From assembly GCA_946539475.1 (NCBI GenBank), contig CAMNHM010000002.1, positions 1-52,350 of the forward strand: a stretch of DNA of 52,350 nt, in the 5' to 3' direction. The notes beneath the pieces were generated by a model. That model did not search any database. It saw nothing but the letters and a program-made list of their open reading frames with translations, and was not told the origin of the DNA. Positions 8,168-16,600 of the stretch are shown here, piece after piece. The translations under genes were made by a program, and so were the position numbers. How positions within the stretch are numbered: position 1 is the first letter of the stretch; the number at the start of each line of letters is the position of its first letter. Origin of the DNA: an uncultured Prevotellaceae bacterium. Its GTDB lineage: Bacteria > Bacteroidota > Bacteroidia > Bacteroidales > Bacteroidaceae.

Positions 8168-8905
8168 TCATAGTTTCGCCAGGAAGGCACGGAGCGCTGC
8201 ACCGGGGTCGGCCTCGCGCATAAACGTCTCGCCGATGAGGAAGCCCCGAAAGCCTGCCTCGCGCAGGCGGCACACCGTCTCGGGGCTGCTGATGCCACTC
8301 TCGCTCACCTTCACGGCATCCTCAGGCAACAACGATGCCAACCGGAAACTGGTGGCGACATCGGTCTGGAAGGAGCCCAGATGGCGGTTGTTGATGCCAC
8401 AGAGGTCGGGCTTCAGGCTGGCATACTCCAGCTCGCGCTCGTCGTGCATCTCGAGGAGCACCTCCAGCCCCAGCTCATGGGCTTTCGCCATGAGGCGACC
8501 GCAGTCGCTGAGCGATAGGCAGGCAGCAATGAGCAACACCGCCGACGCCCCGCACAGCAACGCCTCGTAGAGCTGCAGCTCGTCGACGACGAAGTTCTTG
8601 TAGAGCACGGGCAGCGTCACCCCCGACGCCCTTGCCTCACTGATAAAACGATCGTGGCCGCCAAAATATTGCCTGTCGGTGAGAATACTAAGTGCTGCAG
8701 CCCCGTTTTCCTGATAGCTCAGGGGGATGACGGCGGCACTGCCCTCCTCCTTGATCCATCCCCGCGAGGGCGAACGGCGCTTGAACTCGGCAATGATACC
8801 CGTCGGGGAGTCGAGCAGCGCCTGACGCAGCGACGGCTTGGCCTCCCGCATGCGCTGCAGCTCCTCGCGCTTCGTGGCTACAATCTGTTCGAGTATGTCC
8901 ATCAT
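8168..8905 (-). CDS. trpC: Indole-3-glycerol phosphate synthase
   Basis: TrpC closes the indole ring with loss of carbon dioxide and water. Family features are the N-terminal KREELQRMREAKPSLRQAL, EFKRRSPSRGWI with the catalytic lysine, VLYKNFVVDELQLYEA, GINNRHLGSF and the phosphate site VSESGI. The length of 245 residues is a little short of the common 255-260 but no motif is missing. It begins two bases after the trpD stop codon; ATGATG at the start gives two adjacent possible initiators (8905 or 8902). Confidence 0.96.
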   Translation of the reverse strand: MMDILEQIVATKREELQRMREAKPSLRQALLDSPTGIIAEFKRRSPSRGWIKEEGSAAVIPLSYQENGAAALSILTDRQYFGGHDRFISEARASGVTLPVLYKNFVVDELQLYEALLCGASAVLLIAACLSLSDCGRLMAKAHELGLEVLLEMHDERELEYASLKPDLCGINNRHLGSFQTDVATSFRLASLLPEDAVKVSESGISSPETVCRLREAGFRGFLIGETFMREADPGAALRAFLAKL

Positions 8906-8907
8906 GT

Positions 8908-9906
8908 CTACGAGTTCAGTTCAACGAATCGCCGGAACGTGCGCAGTGCACTGCCGCTGTCGATCGACTCGCGGGCGATGGCAATACACTCCTCGAGGCT
9001 CTTCTCGCCTCGCTCGAGCACCTGTATGCCGAAGGCGGCATTGGCGAGCACGATATTCTTTTGGGCTGGCAGTGCACGATTCTCAAGGACGGCGTCGAAG
9101 ATCTCCTTTGCCTCTTCCTCCGTGGCTCCTGCCACGAGCTCCTCGGGCTTTGCCTGTTCGAAGCCCAGATCCTGCGGCGAGAAGATACGCTCATAGCTGT
9201 TGGTGGTCACCTTGAACTGTCCTGTCAGCGAGATCTCGTCGTAGCCGTCGATGCTGTTCACGATGCCGAAGTCGATGCCCAGGCGCTGGTAGACCTGATG
9301 GTAGAGACGCATCTGGTCGAGATTGGCAACGCCGAGCAGCTGGCACTGTGGCTGCGAGGGGTTGACGATGGGGCCGAGGAGGTTGAAGATGGTTGGAAAC
9401 TGCAACGCCTTGCGGATAGGCCCCACATATTTCATCGCACGCGCAAAGAGCTGGGCGTGGAGGTAGACGATGCCCACCTCGTTGATACAGCGGTTCAGGC
9501 GGTCGAGGTCGTCGGTGAACTTCACGCCATGCTGGGCGATGACATTCGACGCACCTGACGTCGACGTCGCTGCATAGTTGCCATGCTTGGCCACCTTATA
9601 GCCGGCACCGGCGATGACGAAGCACGACGTGGTGGAGATGTTGAACGTGTTCTTACGGTCGCCGCCCGTCCCTACGACATCGATGTAGCGGTCGCAGTCC
9701 AGTGGCACGGGAACGCCCGTCTCCAGGATGCCGTCGCGGAAGCCGAGCAGCTCGTCGACGGTGACGCCGCGCATCTGCAGCGCCGTGAGCAGGGCGGTAA
9801 TCTGCTCGGTGGGATACTCGCTGTGGGTTATGCCCACCAGGATGTTCTTCATCTCCTCGCGGGAGAGCTCCTCGTGGTTGAGGAGCTTGGTCAGAATCTC
9901 TTTCAT
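8908..9906 (-). CDS. trpD: Anthranilate phosphoribosyltransferase
   Basis: TrpD joins anthranilate to phosphoribosyl pyrophosphate. The glycine-rich PRPP site DVVGTGGDRKNTFNIST, KHGNYAATSTSGASNV and the anthranilate channel residues around RKALQFPTIFNLLGPIVNP are present. The 332-residue length is normal for a stand-alone enzyme, so TrpG and TrpD are not fused here. Its ATG overlaps the trpG stop by four bases (ATGA), indicating translational coupling. Confidence 0.97.
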   Translation of the reverse strand: MKEILTKLLNHEELSREEMKNILVGITHSEYPTEQITALLTALQMRGVTVDELLGFRDGILETGVPVPLDCDRYIDVVGTGGDRKNTFNISTTSCFVIAGAGYKVAKHGNYAATSTSGASNVIAQHGVKFTDDLDRLNRCINEVGIVYLHAQLFARAMKYVGPIRKALQFPTIFNLLGPIVNPSQPQCQLLGVANLDQMRLYHQVYQRLGIDFGIVNSIDGYDEISLTGQFKVTTNSYERIFSPQDLGFEQAKPEELVAGATEEEAKEIFDAVLENRALPAQKNIVLANAAFGIQVLERGEKSLEECIAIARESIDSGSALRTFRRFVELNS

Positions 9907-10517
9907 AGGTCTATAAAGTTTTTGATGATTATCTTTCCTTCAGGGGTGAGCACGCTCTCGGGATGGAATTGTATGCCGTGAACGTCGTACTCACGATGGC
10001 GCAAGGCCATGACCAGGCCTTCAGGGCTCTCGGCCGTCACCTCCAGACAGGCAGGCAACGCCTCGCGGGCGACGACCCACGAGTGATAGCGCCCGACGGT
10101 GATGTCAGAGGGAAGGCCGTTGAAAATGGGGTCGGAGGCCACGATGCGGCAGGGGGTCGCCACTCCGTGGAACACGTCGCTGAGGTTCTCCAGCCGTGCG
10201 CCGAAAGCCTCGCCGATGGCCTGATGGCCCAGGCAGACGCCGAGGATGGGCTTCCTGCCGGCATAGCTACGGATGACATCGAGCAGCAGACCTGCCTCAG
10301 AGGGTATGCCAGGCCCTGGCGAGAGGATGATCTTGGAGAAAGCGTCAAGCGACGATAGTTCGAACTGGTCGTTGCGCACGACGGTGACATCGGCTCCCAG
10401 CTCTTTCACCAGATGGCTCAGGTTATAGGTAAACGAGTCGTAGTTGTCGATGATGACGAGCCTCTTATTGGTATGATTCATAGGAGTATTCATTATTGTT
10501 TTTTGGGGGATGTTCAT
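9903..10517 (-). CDS. trpG: Anthranilate synthase, glutamine amidotransferase subunit
   Basis: TrpG hydrolyses glutamine and channels ammonia to TrpE. The class-I amidotransferase triad is visible: Cys in GVCLGHQAIGEAF, and His and Glu in GIQFHPES. The oxyanion loop reads SPGPGIPSEAG. The first ATG (10517) overlaps the trpE stop as ATGA; in-frame ATGs at 10493 and 10481 follow, and the conserved protein starts only at NKRLVIIDNYDSFTYN, so the true start may be the third ATG. The upstream one is kept because of the overlap. Confidence 0.95.
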   Translation of the reverse strand: MNIPQKTIMNTPMNHTNKRLVIIDNYDSFTYNLSHLVKELGADVTVVRNDQFELSSLDAFSKIILSPGPGIPSEAGLLLDVIRSYAGRKPILGVCLGHQAIGEAFGARLENLSDVFHGVATPCRIVASDPIFNGLPSDITVGRYHSWVVAREALPACLEVTAESPEGLVMALRHREYDVHGIQFHPESVLTPEGKIIIKNFIDL

Positions 10518-12016
10518 GACTTCTCTGCCATTTCAATGGCCCGGCGCAGCGCTCCGAGCTTGTTGTTCACTTCCTGCAGTTCGTAGTCCTCGTTGCTCTT
10601 GGCGACGATGCCACCGCCGGCCTGAAACCACAGCTCGCCGTTGCGCGAGACAAACGTGCGGATGGTGATGGCCTGGTTGAGGCTTCCGTCAAGACCAATG
10701 ATGCCGATACAGCCGCCGTACGCACCGCGGTTGTGAGGCTCGTATTCCGAGATGAGCTGCATGGCACGTACCTTTGGAGCTCCGGAGAGCGTGCCGGCTG
10801 GGAAGGTGTCGATAAACGTCTTGATGGGGTCGGCACCGGCGTCGAGCTCGCCACTGACGCGTGAGACGAGGTGGATGACATGAGAGTAGTACTGCAGGTC
10901 CTTGTAGAAGTCGACCTTCACATGGTGGCAGTTGCGCGAGAGGTCGTTGCGAGCTAGGTCGACGAGCATCACGTGCTCGGCATTCTCCTTGGGATCGTTG
11001 CGCAGGAACTCCGCCCCACGACGGTCGGCCTCGGCATCGCCGGTCCTCTTGGTCGTGCCGGCGATGGGGTCGATGTAGGCGGTATAGGTGGAGGGTGAAG
11101 GGTGGAGGGTGGAGGGACTTTCCTCTTTCCTCTCTCCCCTTTCCTCTTTCCTCTCTATGCGGCAGTGTGTCTCCGGGCTGCTGCCAAAGATGCGGAAGCC
11201 CCCAAAGTCGAAGTAGAACAGGTAGGGCGAAGGATTGATGCTGCGAAGCGAGCGATAGAGCCGGAAGTCGTCGCCCTCATAGCGCTGCACGAAGCGCCGT
11301 GAGAGCACTATCTGGAAGACGTCGCCACGCTGGCAGTGGGCGATGCCCCGGCGAATGTTGGCCTTGTGCTCCTCGTCGGTTAGCGTCGAGCTGACGTCGC
11401 CGACGGCACGGAAGCCGTAGGGCTGCACGTTGCCTTTGTTCATGGCGCGCAGGATCTCAGTAAGCTCGGGATCTTCAGAATGCTCAGGGCTCTCGGAACG
11501 CTCCGAGGTCTCCTTCAGGCATACCACCTTCAGACGGCTGTTATAGTGGTCGAAGACGATGACCGTCCGGTAGAGCACGTAGAGCAGGTCGGGAGCGTCG
11601 TTCTTCTCCTGTGTCTCGTCCTTCACGTCGATATGCTCGAAATAGCGCACGGCGTTGAACGACGTGTAGCCGAAGAGGCCCGCCACGGAGGCATCGTCGC
11701 CGACGACATGCAGGCTGTCGATGAGGGCATGGATGGCTTCTGCCGTCCCGAAGTGCTTGTCCAAGGGTCGCCGCAGCTGCGAGCCGTCAGGATAGCCGAC
11801 GATGGCCTCGCCATGACTGACGGCGACACTGGCAATGGGATGCACTCCGATAAACGAGTGCGAGTTACTCTGGTTGTGATAGTCGGAACTCTCCATCAGC
11901 GCACTCTGTGGATAGAGGTCGCGCAGCCGCATGTAGACTCCCACCGGCGTGTAGAGGTCGCCAAGGATAGTGGTCGCAACGGTGGTGAAGTCAAATCGTT
12001 TGGTGTTACTGTCCAT
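10514..12016 (-). CDS. trpE: Anthranilate synthase component I, with two repeat-derived inserts
   Basis: TrpE makes anthranilate from chorismate with ammonia from TrpG. The tryptophan feedback motif appears as ALMESSD (near residue 40), and the chorismate-binding core is complete (GDVFQIVLSRRF, FGSSPETH, DPIAGTTKRTGD, LVDLARNDLSRNC, FPAGTLSGAPKVRAMQLI, YGGCIGIIG). At 500 residues it is within family range, but two low-complexity stretches interrupt it: residues 170-187 are six (x-S/P/T-E) triplets from a 9-mer array, and residues about 288-310 come from two 7-mer arrays inserted between SPETHCRI and DPIAGT, where the family normally has a short loop. It overlaps the trpB end by 11 bases. Confidence 0.96.
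   Translation of the reverse strand: MDSNTKRFDFTTVATTILGDLYTPVGVYMRLRDLYPQSALMESSDYHNQSNSHSFIGVHPIASVAVSHGEAIVGYPDGSQLRRPLDKHFGTAEAIHALIDSLHVVGDDASVAGLFGYTSFNAVRYFEHIDVKDETQEKNDAPDLLYVLYRTVIVFDHYNSRLKVVCLKETSERSESPEHSEDPELTEILRAMNKGNVQPYGFRAVGDVSSTLTDEEHKANIRRGIAHCQRGDVFQIVLSRRFVQRYEGDDFRLYRSLRSINPSPYLFYFDFGGFRIFGSSPETHCRIERKEERGERKEESPSTLHPSPSTYTAYIDPIAGTTKRTGDAEADRRGAEFLRNDPKENAEHVMLVDLARNDLSRNCHHVKVDFYKDLQYYSHVIHLVSRVSGELDAGADPIKTFIDTFPAGTLSGAPKVRAMQLISEYEPHNRGAYGGCIGIIGLDGSLNQAITIRTFVSRNGELWFQAGGGIVAKSNEDYELQEVNNKLGALRRAIEMAEKS
11087..11159. repeat. Heptamer arrays inside trpE
   Basis: On the plus strand GGTGGAG, GGTGAAG, GGTGGAG, GGTGGAG (11087-11114) are followed by GGA and then by CTTTCCT, CTTTCCT, CTCTCCC, CTTTCCT, CTTTCCT, CTCTATG (11118-11159). 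In the coding frame this gives the seven-residue periodic stretch ERKEERG-ERKEESP and then STLHPSPST. The GGTGGAG unit also occurs at 32044-32071 just behind the nucleoside kinase gene. Confidence 0.85.
11456..11509 (-). repeat. Six 9-mers inside trpE
   Basis: Coding-strand units are ACCTCGGAG, CGTTCCGAG, AGCCCTGAG, CATTCTGAA, GATCCCGAG and CTTACTGAG. They translate to TSE RSE SPE HSE DPE LTE. Because nine is a multiple of three, copy-number change would keep the reading frame. Confidence 0.7.
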
Positions 12017-13205
12017 TGTTGCTTACGTTTAGTTGTGTGTTAAGGTATGTCTCCAGGTCCTTGTCGCCACGGCCGCTGACGGTGAGCACCACGACGTCGT
12101 CCTCGCTGAACGTCATCTTCCCGAGCGCTGCCACGGCATGGGCACTCTCCAGAGCGGGAATGATGCCCTCGAGGCGTGTCATCTCAAAGGCCGCACGGAC
12201 GGCCTCGTCGTCGTTGATGCTGTAGACGGTGGCACGATGCTGCTGGGCCAGATTGGCATGCATGGGGCCGATGCCGGGATAGTCCAGACCGGCCGAGATA
12301 CTCTCTGCCTCAACGATCTGGCCGTCGGGCGTCTGCATCACCAGCGTCTTCGAGCCGTGCAGGATGCCCATCCGACCGGCATGGATAGTGGCTGCCGTAT
12401 GGCCTGTCTCGACTCCCTGTCCGCCGGCCTCAGCCAGCACGATGTTCACGCGCTCGTCGTCGATATAGTGGTAGATAGTGCCGGCAGCGTTCGAGCCGCC
12501 GCCGACGCAGGCCATCAGATAGTCGGGATAGTCGCGGTGCTCCTTTTCCAGCAGCTGCTCCTTGATCTCCTTCGAGATGATGCTCTGCAGGCGGGCCACC
12601 ATGTCGGGATAAGGATGCGGACCGACGGTGGAGCCGATGATGTAGAAGGTGTCGCTGGGGTGGCAACACCAGTCACGGATAGCCTCGTTCGTGGCGTCCT
12701 TCAGCGTCCAGTTGCCAGTGCGCACGGGGCGTACTTCTGCTCCGAGCATCTTCATCCGCTCAACGTTCACGCGCTGGCGCTCCACGTCGAGGGCTCCCTG
12801 ATAGACCACGCAGGGCATGTCCATCAGCGCGCACACCGTTGCCGTCGCCACGCCATGCTGTCCGGCTCCCGTCTCAGCGATGATGCGGCGCTTGCCCATC
12901 TTCTTAGCCAGGAGGATCTGCCCGATGGTGTTGTTGATCTTGTGGGCACCGGTGTGGTTCAGGTCCTCACGCTTCAGATAGAGCCGGCAGCCATAGCGCT
13001 CGCTCATCCGCCGTGCATAGTAAAGAGGTGAGGGACGGCCGACGTAGTCACGCAGCAGTTGCATGTACTCCTGCTGAAACTCCTCCGACTCCAGGATGGG
13101 CAGGTACTCCTCCTGCAGTCTTCTGACCGTGGCATAGAGAATCTCGGGCACGTAGGCACCGCCAAACTCTCCGTAAAATCCGTTCTTGTCAACTAAATAG
13201 CTCAT
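12006..13205 (-). CDS. trpB: Tryptophan synthase beta chain
   Basis: TrpB condenses indole with serine using pyridoxal phosphate. The PLP lysine is K89 in HTGAHKINN; AETGAGQHGVATAT and the phosphate-binding GGGSNAAG are intact. The 399 residues match the TrpB1 type. It is the first structural gene of the operon, behind a promoter, a leader peptide and a hairpin. Operon order is B-E-G-D-C-F-A. Confidence 0.97.
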   Translation of the reverse strand: MSYLVDKNGFYGEFGGAYVPEILYATVRRLQEEYLPILESEEFQQEYMQLLRDYVGRPSPLYYARRMSERYGCRLYLKREDLNHTGAHKINNTIGQILLAKKMGKRRIIAETGAGQHGVATATVCALMDMPCVVYQGALDVERQRVNVERMKMLGAEVRPVRTGNWTLKDATNEAIRDWCCHPSDTFYIIGSTVGPHPYPDMVARLQSIISKEIKEQLLEKEHRDYPDYLMACVGGGSNAAGTIYHYIDDERVNIVLAEAGGQGVETGHTAATIHAGRMGILHGSKTLVMQTPDGQIVEAESISAGLDYPGIGPMHANLAQQHRATVYSINDDEAVRAAFEMTRLEGIIPALESAHAVAALGKMTFSEDDVVVLTVSGRGDKDLETYLNTQLNVSNNGQ

Positions 13206-13248
13206 ACGTATCGAAATGTTTTTATGTGGTTGTCACCATTAAAACTTT

Positions 13249-13280
13249 GAGAGGCTCGTCGTAAGAACGACGGGCCTCTC
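13249..13280 (-). terminator. Attenuator hairpin between trpL and trpB
   Basis: On the minus strand GAGAGGCCCGTCGT, loop TCTT and ACGACGAGCCTCTC form a 14-base stem with a single mismatch, followed by AAAGTTTT. It lies 37 bases beyond the leader peptide stop and 43 bases before the trpB start, the position expected for an attenuation terminator. A weaker stem, CAGCAA (13364-13359) with TTGCTG (13300-13295), encloses the Trp codons and could be the competing early hairpin. The antiterminator pairing could not be resolved by eye. Confidence 0.7.
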
Positions 13281-13317
13281 TCGTATTTTCATCTCAGCAA
13301 TACACACGGCTCTCTTC

Positions 13318-13377
13318 TCACGACCTTTTGAATCTTGAGCGACGCCACCACCATGCATTTGCTGTCTGTCTGATCAT
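13318..13377 (-). CDS. trpL: trp operon leader peptide with three consecutive Trp codons
   Basis: The 19-residue reading frame MIRQTANAWWWRRSRFKRS starts about 24 bases after the predicted transcription start and lies wholly between the trp promoter and the attenuator hairpin. Three TGG codons in a row are very unlikely by chance in exactly this place and are the hallmark of ribosome-mediated attenuation: slow decoding when charged tRNA-Trp is scarce would change leader folding and let RNA polymerase read into trpB. The start has an A-rich upstream region (AACGAAGATAAAC), as is usual for Bacteroidetes translation initiation. The peptide itself probably has no other function. Confidence 0.85.
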   Translation of the reverse strand: MIRQTANAWWWRRSRFKRS

Positions 13378-13407
13378 GTTTATCTTCGTTTTGTTTCAAT
13401 TCGGCGG

Positions 13408-13439
13408 CAAAGGTACGCATAATATTTCAATCCGACAAA
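13408..13439 (-). promoter_or_regulatory. trp operon promoter
   Basis: TTTG (13439-13436) and TACCTTTG (13415-13408) on the minus strand are 20 bases apart. The predicted start near 13401 leaves a leader of about 195 bases before trpB, carrying trpL and the attenuator. Confidence 0.8.
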
Positions 13440-13477
13440 TTTTTCGGCAATTATTTTTCAAAATCAACAAAAGAGCA

Positions 13478-13496
13478 CTCTTGTCGGCGACAAGAG
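13478..13496. promoter_or_regulatory. Palindrome upstream of the trp promoter
   Basis: CTCTTGTCG-G-CGACAAGAG is a perfect 9-base inverted repeat about 40 bases upstream of the trp -33 element. It could bind a regulator or be a hairpin remnant; nothing else in the sequence decides this. Confidence 0.35.
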
Positions 13497-13564
13497 GCAC
13501 CCACATTCCTTCGCTTTACGCTGCACGCCCCCCCTGAGCGAGGAACGACGGTCTTAAATAATAA

Positions 13565-13576
13565 GGTGTGCACACC
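13565..13576. promoter_or_regulatory. Candidate operator upstream of the GH128-like gene
   Basis: GGTGTGCACACC is a perfect 12-base palindrome 41 bases upstream of the -7 element of the following gene. Position and symmetry fit a dimeric regulator site; the regulator is unknown. The rest of 13440-13617 holds no gene. Confidence 0.35.
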
Positions 13577-13617
13577 ATTTTTTTGCGACGAAAGCATCAT
13601 ATTTGAAAAAAAAGACG

Positions 13618-13625
13618 TACCTTTG
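13618..13625 (+). promoter_or_regulatory. -7 promoter element of the GH128-like gene
   Basis: TACCTTTG lies 44 bases before the ATG at 13670. The nearest TTTG motifs (13582 and 13602) are not at the usual 19-21 base spacing, so the -33 element is weak or the promoter is activator-dependent. Confidence 0.55.
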
Positions 13626-13669
13626 CAACAGATTTGTGCGATCAACTAACTATTAACTATAATCCAAGA

Positions 13670-16600
13670 ATGAAAAGAACCAGAAGATGCATTACTTTGG
13701 CACTGGCATTGCTGCTCGGCATGCAGCTGTGGGGCGCCAACAGCAAAGAGACCGTCGAACAGGTGACGACGGCCGTCACGCTGACCGACGACGTCGACTA
13801 TGTCATCACCTCGACGACACCTTTCGCAGCAGAGGGAAAGGTGAACATCGAGAACACCGACCACGCCGTGCTCATCCTCGCCGGCGTGAAGCCATCGAAG
13901 GCCATGAGCCTGCTAGGCAAGTACGTCCAGATAAACGGCCAGAAGGCAGTGAACAACACCAACTGCCAGCTGAAGCTGTACAACCGCGGCTCGATCGTGC
14001 TGCCCTACGGCAACGCGGTGAAACCGCTGACGGTGTACTCCGAACAGAACTTCGGCGGCGAGGAGTGCAACGACTTCGGGCTGGAGAACACTGGCGGATT
14101 CATGAACACGCTGACGGATAAGAAGCTGAACAACCGCATACGCTCCTTCCGCCTGAAGCGTGGCTACATGGTCACCTTCTCCATCCTGAAAGAGGGACGC
14201 GGCTACAGCCGATGCTTCATCGCTGCCAACGAGGACTTGGAGATGGCAACGCTGCCCGCCATCCTCGACCGCAGCATCTCGAGCTACCGAGTGTTCAAGT
14301 GGTACGATGCCGGCAAGCCGCAGCTGGCAGCTGCCGCCGGCGACAACAACGCCTGCGGAGCACTGAACGTCACGAGCACCTATACCTGGAGCGCCGGCAG
14401 CAGCATGCTGCCCGACCAGGAGTGCGTAGCCCATCAGATCTACTCTACATGGCCCTCGCCGTCGTCGCTGGGAGGCGCCACCTACACCTGCCACATGAAG
14501 ACGAGCAACGAGCCCCGCAACTCGGCCGACGACCACCCCGAGACGCTCGACGACATCCTGAAGGTGTGGGAGAACCTCATGCGTACGGGCATGCGCCTCT
14601 GCTCACCCTCGTCGTGGGACGGCAGCGACTATACCAACGGCACAGGCTTCCTCAAGCAGTTCTTCGACTCCATCGACGCCCGCGGATGGCGCTGCGACAT
14701 CGTCGACATGCACTGCTACTGGCCGGAGTCGAACTTCAGCAGCCTGAAAAACTGGACGAACGCCGTGCACCGCCCCATCTGGATATCGGAGTGGTGCTGG
14801 GGCGCCTCGTGGAATAATAACGGCGCATTTGCCAACGGAGTGACGGCCAACCAGGTGCGCGACGCCCTGCAGCGCATCTGCAATAACCTCAACTCGATGG
14901 ACTGTGTGGAGCGCTACTTCTACTGGAACGGCGAGCGCGACCCCTCGCGCATCTATAAGAACGGAGCTCTCACCCCGGCCGGACAGATGTACGCCCAGCT
15001 GGACGGCGGACTGGCCTACAACGGTAAATACGACTATGCGCCGCGCGCACCGAAGCAGCTGGATCCCGAGGGGTTCACGGTGACATTTGACAAAGAGAGC
15101 AGCACCGCAAAAATTGAATGGCGTGAGTATAACGGCGAGATGTGTGAATACATTCACCTTGAGCGCCGCAAGAGCGAGAACGAAGCGTGGGAGACGGTGG
15201 AGGACTTGATGGATTGGGGGTTGGATATCGACCGTAGCATACCTAATTATATTTCCATCCATCCCGTAGAAGCCCAGCAGGGCTGGGAGTTCCGCGTTAG
15301 TGAGAAGGATGCCAACGGCAAGGTGCGCACATCGCGGGCCGTGATGGCAGTGAGCGACGACATGGGGGCCGGCGACAGCGTCGTGATTGACGGCCAGACT
15401 TGGTACCTGGGCGGCAATATCATCACCAACGGCGACTTCGAGATGGGACTTGACGGATGGCTCAACGGCAAGGGCGAGCCACTCGGCCAGCCCTACTTCC
15501 AGGCAGTGCCCACGGGAGGCATCAACGAGAGTACTTATCTGCAGTGCTACGGCAGCGGAGCCATTGCCACGGAGCAGTCGGTAAGGACGCCCTTCCCGCT
15601 GGAGGCAAATACCAACTACTACTTCTCGGCCTCGGCAAGCAACCTGAGCAACATCCTGAGCCAACTCACCCTGAGTGAAGACGGACAGAAGACGAGCTCT
15701 ATCGTGGCCATGCTCGAGAACACCTCGGCCAACTGGGTGACAAAGTACTACACGTTCAATAGCGGCGACTATCCCTATGCCCTCCTGGCTTTCCGCACAC
15801 TCGGCAGCAAGGCATCGTTCGACAACATCGTGCTCTGCAAGCTCTTTGCCAGCAAGGACGAGGCCCTGGCCGACGGCCTGGACTACGAACGCAAGCGCGC
15901 TGAAGCATTCAACGCATACAGCAACGGCGCCTTCGAGACCGTCATCTCCGTAGCGCTGGCACAGACCGACAAGACCGTCGAGCAGCTGGCACAGCACATC
16001 CGTGAGACGGTCGACGCCGCCTTACGCTCCTACCGGCTGACGGCCAAGCTTCAGCAGCTGCTAGCCGACGCCCAGCAGCTGAAGGCCTACGGACTGCCCG
16101 GGAAGGAGAAACTCGAACAGCTACTCACAGAGATTCCCGTGAAGAGCGGCTCGTGGCCCACCGCCACATGGGTGGAGGATGGCTGCAACGCCCTCCAGCA
16201 GGCCATTGACGAGTACATGCCGATGACAACCGTCAGCGATGCCATCAGGTCGCCATCGTTCACAAGCGCCACCGGCTGGCAGACGAAGGCAGGCACCTAC
16301 AAGGACGGCGACCAGCGCCTGAACCACTACACGGGAGACTACTGGGGATTCCCGTTCTGGAATGCATGGTGGAGCCTACCCAAGGAGGGTAACGAGGACC
16401 AGACAATGGCCATCCGACAGGAAGTGAGCGGACTGCCCCACGGACTCTACGCCCTCGATTGCCGGGCCACCACGGAGCACTTCTGCATCAGCGACCAGCA
16501 CGCCTTCATCACGAACGGCACCGACTCACTGAGCTCTGCCGTACTCACCAACGACTACTACGACCTGCCACTCGTGCACGACACACTGCGCTGGCAACGA

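Noticed and set aside
8059..8298. Small protein of repeated VKGVNG-type residues between trpF and trpC
   Set aside because: It is simply the translation of the 9-mer array and lacks a start signal.
13450..13645. Open frames on both strands in the trp / GH128 intergenic region
   Set aside because: They have no conserved sequence, overlap promoters and palindromes, and end without plausible starts; only the trpL frame has a recognisable logic.
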